A stretch of 25,727 bases of DNA from CAG-390 sp045546615 (GCA_045546615.1 JAZQDD010000021.1:1-25727), one strand, 5' to 3'; counted from the stretch's first letter, positions 14,553-22,386 are shown. Translations and numbers: made by a program. The notes: generated by a model not told the origin, from the letters alone.

Positions 14553-15122
14553 ATGGCAAAGATAGAATGGAAGGGCGGCGCAATGCTCTCGCCGCTACCC
14601 GCGGTGCTTGTCACCTCGTGCGCCGAGGGTGAGCGTCCCAACGTGGCGACGGTGGCTTGGTGCGGCATCACCTGCACGCATCCGCCGAGAGTGTATATTT
14701 CGCTTCGCCCGTCGAGATATTCGCACGAAATAATCAGCAAAACGGGTGAATTTGTAATAAACCTCGTTCCCTCGTCGATGGTACGCGCGGCGGACAGCTG
14801 CGGCGTGTATACGGGGCGCAAGGTGGATAAATTCAAGAGATTTTCCCTTACTCCCGAGCCGTCGCACAAGGTCGGTGCGCCGTCAATTGCGCAGTCACCG
14901 ATGTCGCTTGAGTGCAAGGTGTACAGCGTACTGCCGCAGGGAACGCACGATATGTTCCTTGCCGACGTGGTGGCGGTGGGTGTCGAGGAGTCGCTTCTCG
15001 ATGAGAAGGGCGGACTTCACCTTGACCGCGCGCGCCTTGCCGCGTACTCGCACGGCGAGTATTTTGAGCTTGGCAAAAAGCTTGGCTCGTTCGGCTTTTC
15101 GGTTAAGAAAAAGAAAAGGTGA
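14553..15122 (+). CDS. Flavoredoxin / flavin reductase-like FMN-binding protein
   Basis: The 189-residue cytoplasmic protein matches the flavin reductase-like split-barrel family. It begins EWKGGAMLSPLPAVLVTSC, and 'NVATVAWCGITCTHPPRVYI' is the FMN-binding segment typical of flavoredoxins in anaerobes. These proteins bind FMN and carry electrons or reduce flavins. It starts 3 bases after the Wzz-like gene and has only a weak ribosome site (GGAG about 15 bases away), so translation may be coupled. A sugar-assembly role is not suggested by the family; it may only ride on the operon. Terminators and hairpins follow. Confidence 0.88.
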   Translation: MAKIEWKGGAMLSPLPAVLVTSCAEGERPNVATVAWCGITCTHPPRVYISLRPSRYSHEIISKTGEFVINLVPSSMVRAADSCGVYTGRKVDKFKRFSLTPEPSHKVGAPSIAQSPMSLECKVYSVLPQGTHDMFLADVVAVGVEESLLDEKGGLHLDRARLAAYSHGEYFELGKKLGSFGFSVKKKKR

Positions 15123-15217
15123 AAACGCAAAGCGTTTTCAAATGATATATTTGGCTTGCGCCAAATATGATATACGCTTCGCGTATGATAAATGATGTAT
15201 TTGCCCTTCGGACAAAT
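15121..15217. repeat. Second array of short hairpins with ATGATAT linkers
   Basis: Four hairpins follow at once after the flavoredoxin stop: GAAAACGC-AAA-GCGTTTTC (15121-15139), ATTTGGC-TTGC-GCCAAAT (15149-15166), ATACGC-TTC-GCGTAT (15172-15186) and ATTTG..CAAAT with a TTC loop (15199-15217). They are joined by ATGATAT-type linkers, the same linker as in the array at 8846-9040. Stems differ between units and between arrays. Confidence 0.8.
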
Positions 15218-15226
15218 ATTAAGGAA

Positions 15227-15265
15227 AAAAGCGGAAGAAACTCGCGTTTCTTCCGCTTTTGTTTT
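15227..15265 (+). terminator. Terminator of the polysaccharide operon
   Basis: A perfect 15-bp stem, AAAAGCGGAAGAAAC / GTTTCTTCCGCTTTT, with a TCGC loop is followed by GTTTT. Confidence 0.92.
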
Positions 15266-15269
15266 ATAA

Positions 15270-15325
15270 ACGCTTTTTGCACCGCAAAAAGCTACCTTAA
15301 TTTGCGGCAAAGCCGCAACTTCACT
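15270..15325. repeat. Two adjacent perfect hairpins
   Basis: GCTTTTTGC-ACC-GCAAAAAGC and TTGCGGC-AAA-GCCGCAA lie side by side, each with a 3-base loop. They continue the palindrome-rich stretch after the terminator. Confidence 0.75.
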
Positions 15326-15332
15326 TAAAAAA

Positions 15333-15450
15333 GCGGGGATAGCGCACTCTCTCGCGTCATCCCGAAGGCTAAGCACGCTGTTCCGTGCTTAGCCGAGCGG
15401 ATCTCGCAAAAATTTCGCAGAATTTTTGCGCTTGATGTTTGCACCAGACT
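15333..15450 (+). repeat. Two-hairpin dispersed element, copy A
   Basis: The order is GGATAGCGCAC, CGTCATCCCGAA, a perfect 11-bp hairpin (15367-15377 / 15384-15394, loop CTGTTC), CGAGCGGATCTCGC, a second hairpin AAAAATT / AATTTTT around CGCAG, then GCGCTTGATGTTTGCAC. Copy B at 15595-15714 has the same order on the other strand. Confidence 0.8.
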
Positions 15451-15594
15451 TGACCCTTTCGGACTCTCGCCGTATGCTTGGGATGTGCTGAATGTTCGCG
15501 CTTACAATTTGCCTCGCCCTTAGGGAGAGCCTTATGTTTGCAATCGCTTTTTAATAGTTCGTAGCCGTATTTTTGGTGCTAAACCCTAATAAAT

Positions 15595-15714
15595 CAGTTA
15601 GTGCGAACATCAAGCGCTGTTTTTCTGCGGAAAAACGGCGAGATTCGCTCGTCGCGGCGCGGAACAACGCGCCACGACTTCGGAATGACGCAAGTGGGTG
15701 CGCTATCCTCGCCA
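15595..15714 (-). repeat. Two-hairpin dispersed element, copy B (inverted)
   Basis: Read on the minus strand it repeats copy A: GGATAGCGCAC, CGTCATTCCGAA, hairpin GTCGTGGCGCG / CGCGCCGCGAC around TTGTTC, CGAGCGAATCTCGC, hairpin GTTTTT / AAAAAC around CGCAG, then GCGCTTGATGTTCGCAC. Flanks and loops are conserved with copy A while both stems are replaced yet still pair. The 144 bases between the copies hold no gene that I can support. Confidence 0.8.
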
Positions 15715-15936
15715 TCTTAACGCATAGCAATATGCTAAAAGCACACTTTTTCTCAATAGGATTGCTTTTTGCCTTTTGCAAAAAGCAATCAAAAATATTC
15801 ATCAAATCACATTTATTGAGTAAAATTTATATTTTAATGGAAATTTCCGAGCAAAGCGAGGAAATTCTCCGAAACTTTGCACTTTGCACTCTGCACTTTG
15901 CACTTTTTTATGTGCTATTTATTTTTTCTTTTTTTA
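15715..15936. other. Non-coding stretch with hairpins and a 7-bp tandem repeat
   Basis: It holds the hairpin GATTGCTTTTTGC / GCAAAAAGCAATC (about 15760-15790), a GGAAATTTCC-type palindrome (15839-15870), and four tandem CT(T/C)TGCA units (15875-15902) followed by a T-run. No supported gene is present; a 128-codon open frame across this area is made of the repeats. Confidence 0.6.
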
Positions 15937-15965
15937 TTGTAATATCTAAAATAATATGATATAAT
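15937..15965 (+). promoter_or_regulatory. Promoter of the exonuclease-thiI-GH36 operon
   Basis: TTGTAA (15937-15942) and TATAAT (15960-15965) are 17 bases apart, with TGA before the -10. The leader contains a hairpin TATGCGG / CCGCATA (15985-16006) ahead of the ribosome site. Confidence 0.7.
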
Positions 15966-16042
15966 TATAATTTAGATAATGATATATGCGGTGTGGCAGC
16001 CGCATAGACAAAATAAATTTAAAAGAATACGGAGGTCTTGAC

Positions 16043-17119
16043 ATGAAAGAAAGTGTCAGACTGCGCTCCGGAGCTGTAGTTGTGCCCATCAGCCGCCGAG
16101 ACGCGCAAGCAAAAAATTATCTTACGAGAAATGATCTTACTCTTATGCACCTTGCCGCAACGCCCTCGGCATTTTCCGAGCTTGAGGACGGCACGATGAT
16201 GCTCTGGTTTGACCCCGCACGCGTCGAGGATGCAGACCCCGACCTTTGGTGCAGTGACGATATCAAGGCGGAAACGCTCACTCTGCCGTCGGGCAACGAG
16301 ATACAGCGCATGACGGTGCGCCACGCGGCGAAATTCGGCTACTACAGCGCGGACAGAATGGCGGCGATGCACCTTGACCTTTTTGAAGAGCCCGTTGCCT
16401 TTGCCCGCAAGCGCGACAGAAGCCTTGTTTATCTTTACGACAAAGCCACGTCCCTTCGCGCGCCGCTAAACTGCGTAAAATGCGGCAAGGACGTGAGATT
16501 TAAAAAGAAGCTCTGCCGTGCGTGCTACGAGGAGGAACTTGCCGTCCGCCGTGCCGAGGGTGACGCGCACCGCGCAAAGGCGTACGGTATGAGCCGCGCG
16601 CGCGTGCTTTTCTTCGACCTTGAGCTTACGGGATTTTATGACCGCGACGAGATAATCTCAATAAGTATTTTCAACGCACGCGGCGAGCAGATAATGGACA
16701 CTCTCGTGCGCCCCACGCACACGAAAAAGTGGAAGCGCACCGAAAAGATACACGGCATAACCCCCGAAATGACCGCGGGCGCGGCTACTCTTGAGGAGCT
16801 TACCCCCGAGATAAAGCGCATCTTTGCCGAGGCGGATAACATCATAGCTTACGGCGTTTCCACCGATTACAGCCACATCAAGTACATATACGCCACCGAG
16901 GCGGAGCGCGAGGAGCTGAAAAGCAAGATAAGATGCTGTGCTAACGAGTTCGTCCGCTATATTCACGAGCATCGCCCCGACATCGAGCACGCAAGCCTGA
17001 CGGATGCCATGGCGTGCTTTGAGATAGAGTGGGACGGCGTTGCGCACACGTCTATTGCCGACACTATCGGCTGTATGAAGGTGTGGGAAAAGCTCTTCCC
17101 GAACTATTATAAGGATTAA
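16043..17119 (+). CDS. DEDDh-family 3'-5' exonuclease domain protein with zinc ribbon
   Basis: The 358-residue protein has three parts. Residues 1-140 are a region I do not recognise, soluble and without repeats. A four-cysteine zinc ribbon follows (CVKCGK at 144-149, CRACYE at 158-163). Residues 186-350 are an RNase T/DnaQ-type exonuclease domain: FFDLELTG (D192, E194), YGVSTDYSH (D275) and HTSIADT (H335, D340) supply the DEDDh residues. It would remove nucleotides from 3' ends of DNA or RNA with two metal ions. The frame opens at 15986, but GGAGG at 16031-16035 sits 7 bases before the ATG at 16043, so that start is chosen. It leads an operon with a DUF2007 gene, thiI and GH36. The ribbon may hold nucleic acid; that is inference. 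Confidence 0.85.
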   Translation: MKESVRLRSGAVVVPISRRDAQAKNYLTRNDLTLMHLAATPSAFSELEDGTMMLWFDPARVEDADPDLWCSDDIKAETLTLPSGNEIQRMTVRHAAKFGYYSADRMAAMHLDLFEEPVAFARKRDRSLVYLYDKATSLRAPLNCVKCGKDVRFKKKLCRACYEEELAVRRAEGDAHRAKAYGMSRARVLFFDLELTGFYDRDEIISISIFNARGEQIMDTLVRPTHTKKWKRTEKIHGITPEMTAGAATLEELTPEIKRIFAEADNIIAYGVSTDYSHIKYIYATEAEREELKSKIRCCANEFVRYIHEHRPDIEHASLTDAMACFEIEWDGVAHTSIADTIGCMKVWEKLFPNYYKD

Positions 17120-17130
17120 GTGAGGTAGTT

Positions 17131-17448
17131 ATGTTTGGTCTTTTTAAGCGCAAAAGTGCGCAGGAAACGCAAAATAACGAAACAGAGGTAAAGTACGAGC
17201 TTCTTATCACCGCCGCGGATAACGCGGAGGGGGCGCTTATCCAGAGCATTTTGGAGTCGGCGGAGATACCCTATCTCGTTCAGGAGAAAAAGGGCGTCGG
17301 CGCGGGAAGCGTGGTAATGGGCTTTTCGATGTTCGGGTATGATTTTTTCGTTCCCGAAAACAGACTTGACGAGGCTTCGGCTCTGCTCGTTCCCGACGGG
17401 GCTGCCGAGGAGATAGCCGAGGACGAGGAAAACACAGAGGAAGAATAA
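17131..17448 (+). CDS. DUF2007-family small protein
   Basis: The 105-residue cytoplasmic protein fits the DUF2007 ('putative signal transducing protein') pattern. A strand YELLITAADNAEGALIQSIL is followed by a short 'ESAEIPYLVQ' strand, and then DFFVPENRLDEASALL. The last 20 residues are highly acidic. No catalytic residues are known for the family, and its function is unresolved. GAGG lies 7 bases upstream of the ATG. It sits 11 bases after the exonuclease gene and 1 base before thiI, and its acidic tail codons (GAGGAAG) form the thiI ribosome site. Confidence 0.75.
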   Translation: MFGLFKRKSAQETQNNETEVKYELLITAADNAEGALIQSILESAEIPYLVQEKKGVGAGSVVMGFSMFGYDFFVPENRLDEASALLVPDGAAEEIAEDEENTEEE

Positions 17449-17449
17449 G

Positions 17450-18640
17450 ATGAAAGAGATTTTTCTTTGTAAATACGGCGAGATCGCGCTCAAGGGCGCG
17501 AACCGCGCGTCCTTCGAGGCGCTTCTTTGCCGTGAGCTTAAATACAGACTGTCGGGCATCGGAGATTTTGACATAATCCGCGCCCAAAGCACCATCCGCA
17601 TCGAGCCGAAGGCGGATTACGATGCCGCCGTGCTTGACGCGGCGTACCGCGTGGCAAGCATGACCTTTGGCATTATCGCGATATGCCGTTGCGGTGTTGC
17701 CGAAAAGAATTTTGACGATATCAAGGCAAAGTCTGTCGAGTACCTTGCCGATGCTCTCGGCGCGGCGCGCACCTTCAAGGTGGAGACAAAGCGCGCGGAT
17801 AAGACCTTTCCGATGGATTCGGGCGAGGTCAGCGCACAGCTTGGCGCGGCGATCCTGTCGGCGTTTCCCCACCTTCGCGTAAACGTCCACACGCCCGACG
17901 TGGTGGTGAAGTGCGAGATACGCGAGAGGGCGGCGTACATCAGCGCAGGTCAGGAAAAGGCGGCGGGCGGTATGCCCGTCGGCTCAAACGGTAAGGGTAT
18001 GCTTCTGCTTTCGGGCGGAATCGACTCCCCCGTCGCGGGATATATGATGGCAAAGCGCGGCGTTAAGCTTGAAGCCGTTTATTTTGAGGCGTTCCCCTAC
18101 ACGAGCATTCAGGCGCGTGAAAAGGTCATCGAGCTTGCGCGTATAGTCAGCGCGTGGGCGGGAAGCATCAAGCTCCACGTCGTTTCCGTTACGAAAATTC
18201 AAGAGGAGCTTTCCCGCGCGTGCTGTGAGGATTATTTTACGCTTCTGCTTCGCAGATACATGATGGCGATAGCGGAAAAAATTGCGCTCGCAAACGAGTG
18301 CGGCGCACTCATCACGGGCGAGAGCATGGGTCAGGTCGCATCGCAGACGATGCAAGCGCTTGCCGTTACCGACAACGCGGTGAATATGCCCGTTTTCCGT
18401 CCTTGCATCGGACTTGATAAGGAAGAAATAGTCACCATCGCACGCAAGGTCGGCAGTTTTGAAACGTCAATTTTGCCGTACGAGGATTGCTGTACGGTGT
18501 TCACCCCCCGCCACCCCAAGACGCGCCCCGAAATACCCAAGGTCATTGCCGAGGAGCAAAAGCTCGATTTCGACGCGCTCGTCAAGGAGGCGCTTGCCAC
18601 CGACGAGGTGATATACGTTAAGGCGGAGTTTACTGTTTAA
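17450..18640 (+). CDS. thiI: tRNA 4-thiouridine synthase ThiI
   Basis: This enzyme adenylates uridine 8 of tRNA and moves sulfur onto it. In some bacteria it also supplies sulfur for thiazole. The 396-residue protein has an N-terminal ferredoxin-like and THUMP region (about 1-165), then the PP-loop LSGGIDSP at 187-194 and the GESMGQVASQT segment (290-300). It ends near the LPYEDCCTVFTPRHP stretch (342-356), so the C-terminal rhodanese domain of the E. coli enzyme is absent, as in most Bacillota. The missing persulfide carrier is usually replaced by a dedicated cysteine desulfurase, which is not next door here. The ATG follows the DUF2007 stop by one base. Its job seems unrelated to the neighbouring alpha-galactosidase. 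Confidence 0.95.
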   Translation: MKEIFLCKYGEIALKGANRASFEALLCRELKYRLSGIGDFDIIRAQSTIRIEPKADYDAAVLDAAYRVASMTFGIIAICRCGVAEKNFDDIKAKSVEYLADALGAARTFKVETKRADKTFPMDSGEVSAQLGAAILSAFPHLRVNVHTPDVVVKCEIRERAAYISAGQEKAAGGMPVGSNGKGMLLLSGGIDSPVAGYMMAKRGVKLEAVYFEAFPYTSIQAREKVIELARIVSAWAGSIKLHVVSVTKIQEELSRACCEDYFTLLLRRYMMAIAEKIALANECGALITGESMGQVASQTMQALAVTDNAVNMPVFRPCIGLDKEEIVTIARKVGSFETSILPYEDCCTVFTPRHPKTRPEIPKVIAEEQKLDFDALVKEALATDEVIYVKAEFTV

Positions 18641-18660
18641 TATATAATTTAGGAAGCAAA

Positions 18661-20829
18661 ATGTCAATTTATATAAATAGAAGAAAAAACAGAGTAGCGC
18701 TTAAAACCAAGCGAACTATGTACGTTTTCGAGATGCTTTTCGGCAAATACCCGATACATCTCTACTACGGCGCGATAAAGGGCACGCAGGATATTGAGTA
18801 CGTCAAGAAGTCCAAGTCCTTCTCCGCGACCTATTCCGACGAGCGCTTCTATCCCGACAATACCGCGCTTGAATTTCCCCTTTTCGGAAGCGGCGACTTC
18901 CGCGCGACGGCACTGAAACTGCGCAGTATGGAAACGGGAAGCGACGTTACCTACTTCGTTTACAAGAGTATGCGCAAGTTTGGGGGAAGATTTTCTCCCG
19001 ACGGCTTGCCCTGTGCGGATGCTGACGAGAATACCGAAACGCTGGAGCTGACGCTCACGGACGAGGTCACGGGCGCGATTTTGCGCCTTTACTACACCGT
19101 TTTTCCCGAAAGCGACGTTATCTCGCGCTATTTCGTGCTTGAAAATCGCGGAAAAGCCGACCTTCGCATTGAAAAGGCTATGCCGCTCGCGCTTGACATC
19201 GACGGCGACGAGCGCGATATGATAAGCTTTTACGGCGAGTGGGCGCACGAGCGTCATATTCAGCGTCAGCCGCTTATGCGCGGAAATCAGCGCGTTTTCA
19301 GCCGTCGCGGCTCGTCGAGCCACCATTTCAGCCCCTTTATGATGGTGACGGACAAAAAGGCGACCGAGGAGAGGGGTGAGGCTTACGCTTTCAACTTCGT
19401 TTGGAGCGGTAGCTGGCTTGGCGAGGTCGAGACCGACCAGACGCACAACACCCGCGTTCTTTTGGGACTTGGTGACGAGTGCTTTAATTATCTTTTGAAA
19501 TCGGGCGAAAGCTTTGCATCTCCCGAGGCGGTGATGACGTACAGCGCAGGTGGCATCGGACGCGCATCGCGCAATATGCACCGCTTTGTGCGTGCGCACA
19601 TCCTGCCGCGCGATAAATTCCCGCTTCGCCCCGTCGTGCTGAATTCGTGGGAAGCGTTTTTCTTCAACATCGACGCCGAGCGTATGGAAGCCTTCGGCGC
19701 AGAGGCGGCAAAATGCGGAATGGATATGGTCGTTATGGACGACGGCTGGTTTGGCAAGCGCGTAAACGATAAGGCGGGGCTTGGCGATTGGTATGCAAAT
19801 CCCGACCGCTTTCCCGACGGGCTTGCGCCCTTTGTGCGCCGCGTCAAGAGAAACGGCATAAAATTCGGCATCTGGATAGAGCCCGAAATGGTCAACCCCG
19901 ACAGCGAGCTGTTCAGGGCGCATCCCGAGTACGTTATCGCCGCACCCGGAAGACGCCGGCTTGAGTCGAGAACGCAGTACGTTCTCGATATGGCAAACAC
20001 CGAGGTGCTTGACTACCTCAAATGCGCCTTTGCCAAAACGCTCGGAAACGTGGATATCGACTATATCAAGTGGGATATGAACCGCAATATGACCGAGGTG
20101 TATTCTCCCTCGCTCCCGCCCGAGCGTCAGGGCGAGGCGGCGTACCGCTATATGCTCGGTGTTTACGACCTCTTTAGGTGGTTTAACGAGAATTTCCCGA
20201 ACGTAATGATAGAAAATTGCAGCGGCGGCGGAGGACGTTACGACCTCGGAATGATGAAGTATTCCACGCAGATATGGGCAAGCGACAACACCTCGCCAAT
20301 TCACAGGACCTTCATTCAGCACGGCAGCACCTTTGGATTTCCGACCTCGGTCATGAGCTGTCACGTCGGCAACCACAAGGGATGTATCGAGGACGCGCGA
20401 AGGCTCGATTACCGCTTCCGCGTGGCTATGAACGGGCCTCTCGGATACGAATTTGACGTTCTCGGTGTCAGCGATAAAGTGAAAAAAACTATTTCCGAGC
20501 AGATAAAGGAGTACCGCACCTACGAGGAGCTTATTTTGCGCGGTGAGTTTTTCAGACTTCTTGACCCGTCCGCGTGCGGCAGATATGCGTATTATTTTGC
20601 CGACAAGGAAACGAACGCGAGCGAGCTTTTGCTTTCGTTCTTGCAAAACGAGGGCGACGAGCGCGAGCGCGAGTTCAAGCTAAAGCTTTCGGCGGCGGAC
20701 GCGAGCGCGGACTACGTTGATATGATAAGCGGCGAGCGTTTTTCGGGCGCAGAGCTTAAAAAGGGCATCAGCGTAAAGAGCGACAAGGACGGCGAGTACG
20801 CGCGTATGTGGCACTTTGTCAGAAAATAA
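18661..20829 (+). CDS. Alpha-galactosidase, glycoside hydrolase family 36
   Basis: It removes terminal alpha-1,6-galactose from raffinose, stachyose, melibiose or galactomannan. The 722-residue length matches bacterial GH36. A beta-sandwich N-terminal region (about 1-320) precedes the (beta/alpha)8 barrel. The barrel has VVMDDGWFG (357-365), IWIEPEMVNPD (404-414), YIKWDMNR with the nucleophile D472, ENCSGGGGR (518-526) and WASDNT with the acid/base D542. No signal peptide is seen, so the enzyme is cytoplasmic and sugars must be imported first; no transporter gene is in the window. AGGAAG lies a few bases before the ATG at 18661. The gene is 20 bases after thiI and ends the operon at the terminator 20908-20950. 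Confidence 0.95.
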   Translation: MSIYINRRKNRVALKTKRTMYVFEMLFGKYPIHLYYGAIKGTQDIEYVKKSKSFSATYSDERFYPDNTALEFPLFGSGDFRATALKLRSMETGSDVTYFVYKSMRKFGGRFSPDGLPCADADENTETLELTLTDEVTGAILRLYYTVFPESDVISRYFVLENRGKADLRIEKAMPLALDIDGDERDMISFYGEWAHERHIQRQPLMRGNQRVFSRRGSSSHHFSPFMMVTDKKATEERGEAYAFNFVWSGSWLGEVETDQTHNTRVLLGLGDECFNYLLKSGESFASPEAVMTYSAGGIGRASRNMHRFVRAHILPRDKFPLRPVVLNSWEAFFFNIDAERMEAFGAEAAKCGMDMVVMDDGWFGKRVNDKAGLGDWYANPDRFPDGLAPFVRRVKRNGIKFGIWIEPEMVNPDSELFRAHPEYVIAAPGRRRLESRTQYVLDMANTEVLDYLKCAFAKTLGNVDIDYIKWDMNRNMTEVYSPSLPPERQGEAAYRYMLGVYDLFRWFNENFPNVMIENCSGGGGRYDLGMMKYSTQIWASDNTSPIHRTFIQHGSTFGFPTSVMSCHVGNHKGCIEDARRLDYRFRVAMNGPLGYEFDVLGVSDKVKKTISEQIKEYRTYEELILRGEFFRLLDPSACGRYAYYFADKETNASELLLSFLQNEGDEREREFKLKLSAADASADYVDMISGERFSGAELKKGISVKSDKDGEYARMWHFVRK

Positions 20830-20907
20830 AAAATGACTCAATGCGTAAGGCGCGTGTTCTTAAGGACAGTTTTTGAAATTTAATAAAATACATTACCTAC
20901 CGACAGG

Positions 20908-20950
20908 AAAAAGGATAGAGAAAGCAAAGTGCAATCTCTATCCTTTTTTC
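20908..20950. terminator. Bidirectional terminator between GH36 and the first XRE-TPR gene
   Basis: A 14-bp stem, AAAAAGGATAGAGA / TCTCTATCCTTTTT, is flanked by A- and T-runs. It can stop plus-strand transcripts of the GH36 operon and minus-strand transcripts of the regulator that ends at 20996. Confidence 0.9.
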
Positions 20951-20995
20951 TTGACAAGCACTGCATTTGTAGACACAAATGCAAAAACAAGGTTA

Positions 20996-21925
20996 TTATT
21001 TTATTTTATCTTCAATTTCCTTTGCATATCCTAAAGCTTGCTCCGCTTCAACATCATATCCGTTTTTGCGATGAATATCTGCAATCTCTAAATATACCTG
21101 ATATGCTTCTTTGAATTTTTCGAGTTTTCGATAGCACAGCGCGATATCATATTTTTCGTCGCAGAAATATGTTCCGATTTCTCCTGCCTTTTCGAACCAT
21201 ACGATTGCCTCATTGTAATTTTCCATGCGGTAGTAGATATCACCCATGCTGATACACAGCTCCCAATTATCCGGGAATTTCTGTAGAGCCTCCGCACAAA
21301 CGGTAAGCGCTTTTTCGTATTGATGCGCGTTCTCATACGCTTCAATTAGCAAAAACCATTCACGCTCGTCAAGATTGCCGCCCGCTTCATCCATTGCGAG
21401 TTGCAGCTCTGACAAAATTTCTTCGCCCTTACCCATGGAAAAGAGCATATGCATTTTCATAGATGCCGCTCTTCTGTAAGGCAAACAATTTTTGTCCGAT
21501 TTATCGGCTAAGACTTCGTCAAAGTATTTGAGTGCTTCATCTCTGCAAAATGCCATCATTGCCTTATGGAGCCAGCCATAGTTCCATTTATCATACAAGG
21601 ACAGTTCACCTGTTTTCATCAGCTTTTGATATTCAAGGCGACACCTCAAAAAGTCCTCGGGGTCTTCGCTTATTTCATAGAGCGCAGATAATCTTTGAGC
21701 ATAATTATCGTAAGCCACCGACTGCTTTTTAAAAAGATCATCCACCATAACCCCGTAAAGCTTGGCGATTTCGGGAAGGAGCATTACGTCGGGCAGGGTA
21801 TTTCCACACTCCCATCTTGATACGCTTTGAGCGGTTATGCAAAGCTTTTCGGCAACGTATTCCTGTGAGTATTTCTTAGCCACTCTGAACTTTTTCATAT
21901 TTTCTGAAAACACAGTTGAGTTCAT
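20996..21925 (-). CDS. XRE-family regulator with C-terminal TPR repeats
   Basis: The 309-residue protein has a helix-turn-helix of the XRE/Cro type at about residues 8-65. Its recognition helix lies in ITAQSVSRWECGNTLPDVMLL. It then has several tetratricopeptide-like helical pairs, best seen in 'YEKALTVCAEALQKFPDNWE' and 'MENYNEAIVWFEKAGEIGTY'. Such proteins bind DNA and often sense a peptide or partner protein through the TPR part; the ligand here is unknown. AAGGAG lies about 10 bases before the ATG at 21925. A perfect palindrome, GTAAGCTTAC, sits between the -10 and the ribosome site, suggesting self-control. A related regulator is encoded divergently at 22437-23531. Confidence 0.88.
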   Translation of the reverse strand: MNSTVFSENMKKFRVAKKYSQEYVAEKLCITAQSVSRWECGNTLPDVMLLPEIAKLYGVMVDDLFKKQSVAYDNYAQRLSALYEISEDPEDFLRCRLEYQKLMKTGELSLYDKWNYGWLHKAMMAFCRDEALKYFDEVLADKSDKNCLPYRRAASMKMHMLFSMGKGEEILSELQLAMDEAGGNLDEREWFLLIEAYENAHQYEKALTVCAEALQKFPDNWELCISMGDIYYRMENYNEAIVWFEKAGEIGTYFCDEKYDIALCYRKLEKFKEAYQVYLEIADIHRKNGYDVEAEQALGYAKEIEDKIK

Positions 21926-21952
21926 ATAAAATTATCTCCTTTTTTATTTTTC

Positions 21953-21962
21953 GTAAGCTTAC
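21953..21962. promoter_or_regulatory. Palindrome downstream of the -10, candidate operator of the XRE-TPR gene
   Basis: GTAAGCTTAC is a perfect 10-bp palindrome starting 6 bases past the -10 on the minus strand, within the transcription start area, where a bound regulator would block initiation. Confidence 0.45.
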
Positions 21963-21968
21963 AATTAT

Positions 21969-21997
21969 ATTATAGCACCAATAAAGGAACATAACAA
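21969..21997 (-). promoter_or_regulatory. Promoter of the XRE-TPR gene at 20996-21925
   Basis: On the minus strand TTGTTA (21992-21997) and TATAAT (21969-21974) are separated by 17 bases. Confidence 0.7.
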
Positions 21998-22054
21998 TAT
22001 CTTATTTTGTGATTAGACTCTCGGTTTATGCACAGAAAAAGATAACAAAAGTCG

Positions 22055-22077
22055 CCGAGAGCCATTTGCTCTCTCGG
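22055..22077. repeat. CCGAGAG / CTCTCGG hairpin
   Basis: A perfect 7-bp stem with a 9-base loop in the gap between the two divergent regulators. It has no T-run, so it is not a clear terminator. Confidence 0.6.
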
Positions 22078-22122
22078 GGGTGCAGTATTTATATAACACA
22101 ACCGTCGTCGGTGGTGAGTAAG

Positions 22123-22285
22123 TGCGCACTTGCTTGACAATCTGCCCTGTCAGCGAAGCTGACTGAGGGATTGTTTTGAACAAAATTATCACTTTTTAGA
22201 CAATCCCTCCGTCATTTTCTTGCGAAAATGCCACCTCCCTTTGCACAAGGGAGGCTTTTTCTTTGTCGGCAAATGCGCACTTGCT
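22123..22285. repeat. Palindromic dispersed element bounded by a 12-bp direct repeat
   Basis: TGCGCACTTGCT occurs at 22123-22134 and 22274-22285. Between the copies are two inverted modules. Each has a short hairpin (GTCAGC-GAA-GCTGAC at 22149-22163; CATTTTC-TTGC-GAAAATG at 22213-22230) next to (T/G)GAGGGATTGT in opposite orientation. A strong hairpin CCTCCCTT-TGCAC-AAGGGAGG with a T-run (22234-22260) follows and could act as a plus-strand terminator. No open frame is inside. It looks like a small non-autonomous element. Confidence 0.7.
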
Positions 22286-22386
22286 CGCCATCGAATGTTG
22301 TGGTGCAATTATTTATCGCACGATAAACAATTTGAAATTGATTTTTTCTCAATTAACGAGATATAGAAAAACATAAACTTTTGTTA

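Noticed and set aside
15573..15959. 128-codon open frame on the plus strand
   Set aside because: It consists of the inverted repeat element, hairpins and the CTTTGCA repeat, with no ribosome site.
18664..20646. 660-codon open frame on the minus strand
   Set aside because: It is exactly antisense to the GH36 gene, whose catalytic motifs are complete. The GC-rich third positions create the open frame.
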